From Antennarius striatus (taxonomy: Eukaryota > Chordata > Actinopteri > Lophiiformes > Antennariidae): a stretch of DNA of 64,000 nt. Made by a program: the position numbers and the translations under genes. Positions 62,048 to 64,000 of the stretch are shown piece after piece. The stretch lies in NCBI RefSeq assembly GCF_040054535.1, contig NC_090797.1, positions 6,937,001 through 7,001,000 of the forward strand. Reading direction: 5' to 3'. The notes beneath the pieces were generated by a model. That model did no database searches. It had not been told where the DNA came from and saw only the letters and a program-made list of their open reading frames with translations. The first letter of the stretch is position 1, and every line of letters starts with the position of its first letter.

Positions 62048-63460
62048 TTTCATCTTTATTCTAACTCTTTTTCTTTGCTGTCTGGACAGCAAGCCAAAAC
62101 ACTACAACAACAAATTCTGCAGCTGAAGACGAAGGAGAGAACTTTTTGAAATATGAAGAGTAAATGGTTCGACATGAAGAAGGAAATGAGGCCTTACTGA
62201 CATCAGAAATATGAAAACTTTTTATCTTTTTTAAGCTCTTTAAGCAAACACTCTATTAGTGCTATATTTATATGTACTGATACATAGCATGTTTTGTTAC
62301 TGTCATGAAAAGATCTAAAGTACTGGAAACTATTTTTAAACTATTTGTTACATACAATAGGGAAAAAAACCCTTGTGATCCAATTTATCACTTACACCTG
62401 CTGTCATAGTGCAAATTAGAGTGAAAAGCATTCAGGAAAAACATTATTTATACATTTTCCATATTGCACTGCAACTAAATTAACAAAGGACTTTGAAAGC
62501 TGCATAAAGATGCTTTGCAGCCAAATGCATTCACAGCCACGAAACAATTAAGAATGAGCTACCACACTGACTACACCCATGACATGTGAAGGTTCTGCTT
62601 CCTCTGGATTTCCTGATCACTTTAAGATCAAGAGACTTTGTTTATCTGAAGCGGGATATTGTTCGGCACACATACAGGCTGGAGCGCACACACATAGGGC
62701 CTGTAGACATCTGAAATGACTCAGTTTCATGGTGTGGAGGAAACACTAATGCTCCTACAGAATGTATTCACAAGACCAGAATTATAACCCTTTTCCAACA
62801 TGTTATGAAAAAATAACAAAGGAAATAACTTCAAGAGACTCATAGCTGTATTTGCTAATAACATTGTTTTTACTGTTATATTAATGCAACTGTTTTAATT
62901 AGTAGCACATTTTAGATTTCCATTTAAATTTTGAGGTGTGATTTGTGTTTTGTTAGTGCAACATGTTAGTCAGTTGCAAGAATGATGGAAACATTAACTG
63001 CACTCATAAGTGCTGACTACAACTAATGAAATACTACTTTTGTTTATTATAAGTAGAAGACGTAAAGGGACCACATTCAGGAAGTGGCACTTCATTTAAT
63101 ACAAAAACACTTATACTTGGTTGTTGTTTTATTTTTCATGTTTATGGTATTGACACTGTGGTCAAAAAGCTTTCTGCTAGGTTCAATATTCATTTCACCA
63201 AGTCAAACTGTTTAAATGTTTAAGTTACCGGTCAGCCGTATCCCATGACTTCCTTGCTTTAAAGTGTGGTATCCAAATAAAATTGTATACAAAATGCCAC
63301 TGCTAAAGCAGCACTAAGAGTAGTATTTCAGTTTACATGCGTGACTGTGACGGATGTCTGTGTCTCCACGTGAGGAGGAAAGCTGTGTTATGCTTGTCAG
63401 CAGTTCTCAGGGTACAGTTACAGACAGGGACAGATACTGACCAGTCAACCTGCCCTTCCC
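62048..63460. other. Possible 3' UTR and spacer before guca1c
   Basis: AT-rich sequence without a supported coding region follows the 93-codon frame. An AATAAA at 63276-63281 could end that transcript, which would give a 3' UTR of about 1.25 kb. Confidence 0.45.
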
Positions 63461-63465
63461 AGGGG

Positions 63466-63516
63466 CCGATTAAGACGATCATCTTCACATTGTCTGGATT
63501 ACATCCAGTGATTAGA
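63466..63516 (+). promoter_or_regulatory. Cluster of CRX/OTX-like GATTA motifs upstream of guca1c
   Basis: GATTA cores occur at 63468-63472, 63497-63501 (as GGATTA) and 63510-63514 (as GATTAG), about 210-255 bp before the ATG. CRX/OTX homeodomain proteins bind this core and control photoreceptor genes, so the cluster fits a GCAP promoter. Single GATTA motifs are common, and only the clustering is suggestive. Confidence 0.4.
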
Positions 63517-63723
63517 CCCAAGGAACAGACAGAGAGGAGTGAACCGTCTCATCCCCAAACAGGTACAAAAAGCCCCCACCAGGTTCTCCTCTCACCCTGA
63601 GTCCCATTGTTGTGTGACTGTGAAGAGGGTAACCACCACTTCACAGTAGACCAATTGGGCAGAGAGGTTTGCAACACAGTGCTCCAGCTAGTTTACCTGC
63701 ATACGCTCAGGTGTCTCAGAGAA

Positions 63724-63921
63724 ATGGGGAACTCAACAGGAAGCACTGTGGATGACCTGCAGGCGGTGGAGATGCATCTCTGGTACAAAAAGTTCATGAC
63801 TGAGTGCCCTTCAGGTCAGCTCACCCTGCACGAGTTCAAGCAGTTCTTTGGGATGCGAGGGTTGGACTCTGAAGCCAACGCCTACATAGAACAGATGTTC
63901 CGCACGTTCGACATGAACAAG
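63724..63921 (+). CDS. guca1c: Guanylate cyclase-activating protein (GCAP3-like), first coding exon
   Basis: GCAPs are EF-hand calcium sensors of photoreceptors. At low calcium they stimulate retinal guanylate cyclases and restore cGMP after light. The exon encodes 66 residues from ATG to a GTAAGA donor after 63921. MGNSTG gives the N-myristoylation signal (Gly2). [20 protein letters not shown] covers the degenerate first EF-hand, which keeps the Cys-Pro pair and does not bind calcium. [13 protein letters not shown] leads into EF-hand 2, which continues in the next exon beyond the window. The sequence resembles fish GCAP3 (guca1c) most closely. Human GUCA1C lies on 3q13, as do HCLS1 and GOLGB1, which supports the assignment. 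The frame upstream of the ATG is open but lacks an ATG, so 63724 is the start. Confidence 0.88.
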
Positions 63922-64000
63922 GTAAGATACTGCATTTCATGTCAATCCAAGGAGTTTGTACTTAAATGATAGAGTGATGGACTTGAGTTACAGCTTTTAG

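Noticed and set aside
1-64000. CRISPR arrays, prokaryotic operons, viral genes or rRNA
   Set aside because: No regularly spaced repeats, no operon-like gene packing with ribosome binding sites, and no viral or rRNA signatures. The window is vertebrate nuclear DNA.

Overview
The window is vertebrate nuclear DNA, almost certainly from a teleost fish. It is AT-rich and has intron-split genes with GT-AG junctions, tRNA-derived SINEs of the fish type, a fish-type LINE fragment, and long CA and GAT microsatellites. The protein sequences resemble fish orthologues of well-known human genes. I joined exons by hand, checking reading frame and intron phase at each junction. The resulting proteins are close in length to their human counterparts: giantin about 2962 aa, HS1 477, USP18 341, PEX26 302, LLPH 129.

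Layout from left to right. 1-4.2 kb: the first three coding exons of a D-type cyclin (ccnd2-like, minus strand); the gene runs off the left edge. 4.2-29.1 kb: a stretch of about 25 kb with no gene I can support. It holds two tRNA-derived SINE copies, a dead LINE reverse-transcriptase fragment, a short dispersed repeat, one CpG-rich patch and some GC-richer segments that could be regulatory. 29.1-34.3 kb: usp18 (minus), with two interferon-response-like motifs just upstream. 35.2-37.0 kb: pex26 (minus), with a hairpin element at its 3' end. 37.0-38.9 kb: llph (plus), head-to-head with pex26. 38.9-44.5 kb: hcls1 (minus), tail-to-tail with llph. 44.5-47.0 kb: intergenic DNA with microsatellites. 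47.0-61.6 kb: golgb1/giantin (minus), 19 coding exons including one of 5.06 kb. 61.8-62.0 kb: an unrecognised 93-codon reading frame (plus), divergent from golgb1. 63.4-64.0 kb: the first coding exon of a guanylate-cyclase-activating protein (guca1c-like, plus), which runs off the right edge.

The genes do not form one pathway. They cover cell-cycle entry (cyclin D), interferon control (USP18), peroxisome import (PEX26), nucleolar/ribosome work (LLPH), actin signalling in blood cells (HS1), Golgi tethering (giantin) and photoreceptor calcium feedback (GCAP). The usp18-pex26 pairing matches human 22q11, and the hcls1-golgb1-guca1c grouping matches human 3q13, so the window joins blocks known from other vertebrates.

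I found no new defence system or other clearly undescribed system. The most useful leads are the unassigned 93-codon frame, the recent tandem exon duplication in hcls1, the GC-AG intron in golgb1, a 56-bp insertion with a perfect 16-bp target duplication, the hairpin that appears to supply the pex26 poly(A) signal, and the CpG-rich patch inside the gene-free stretch.
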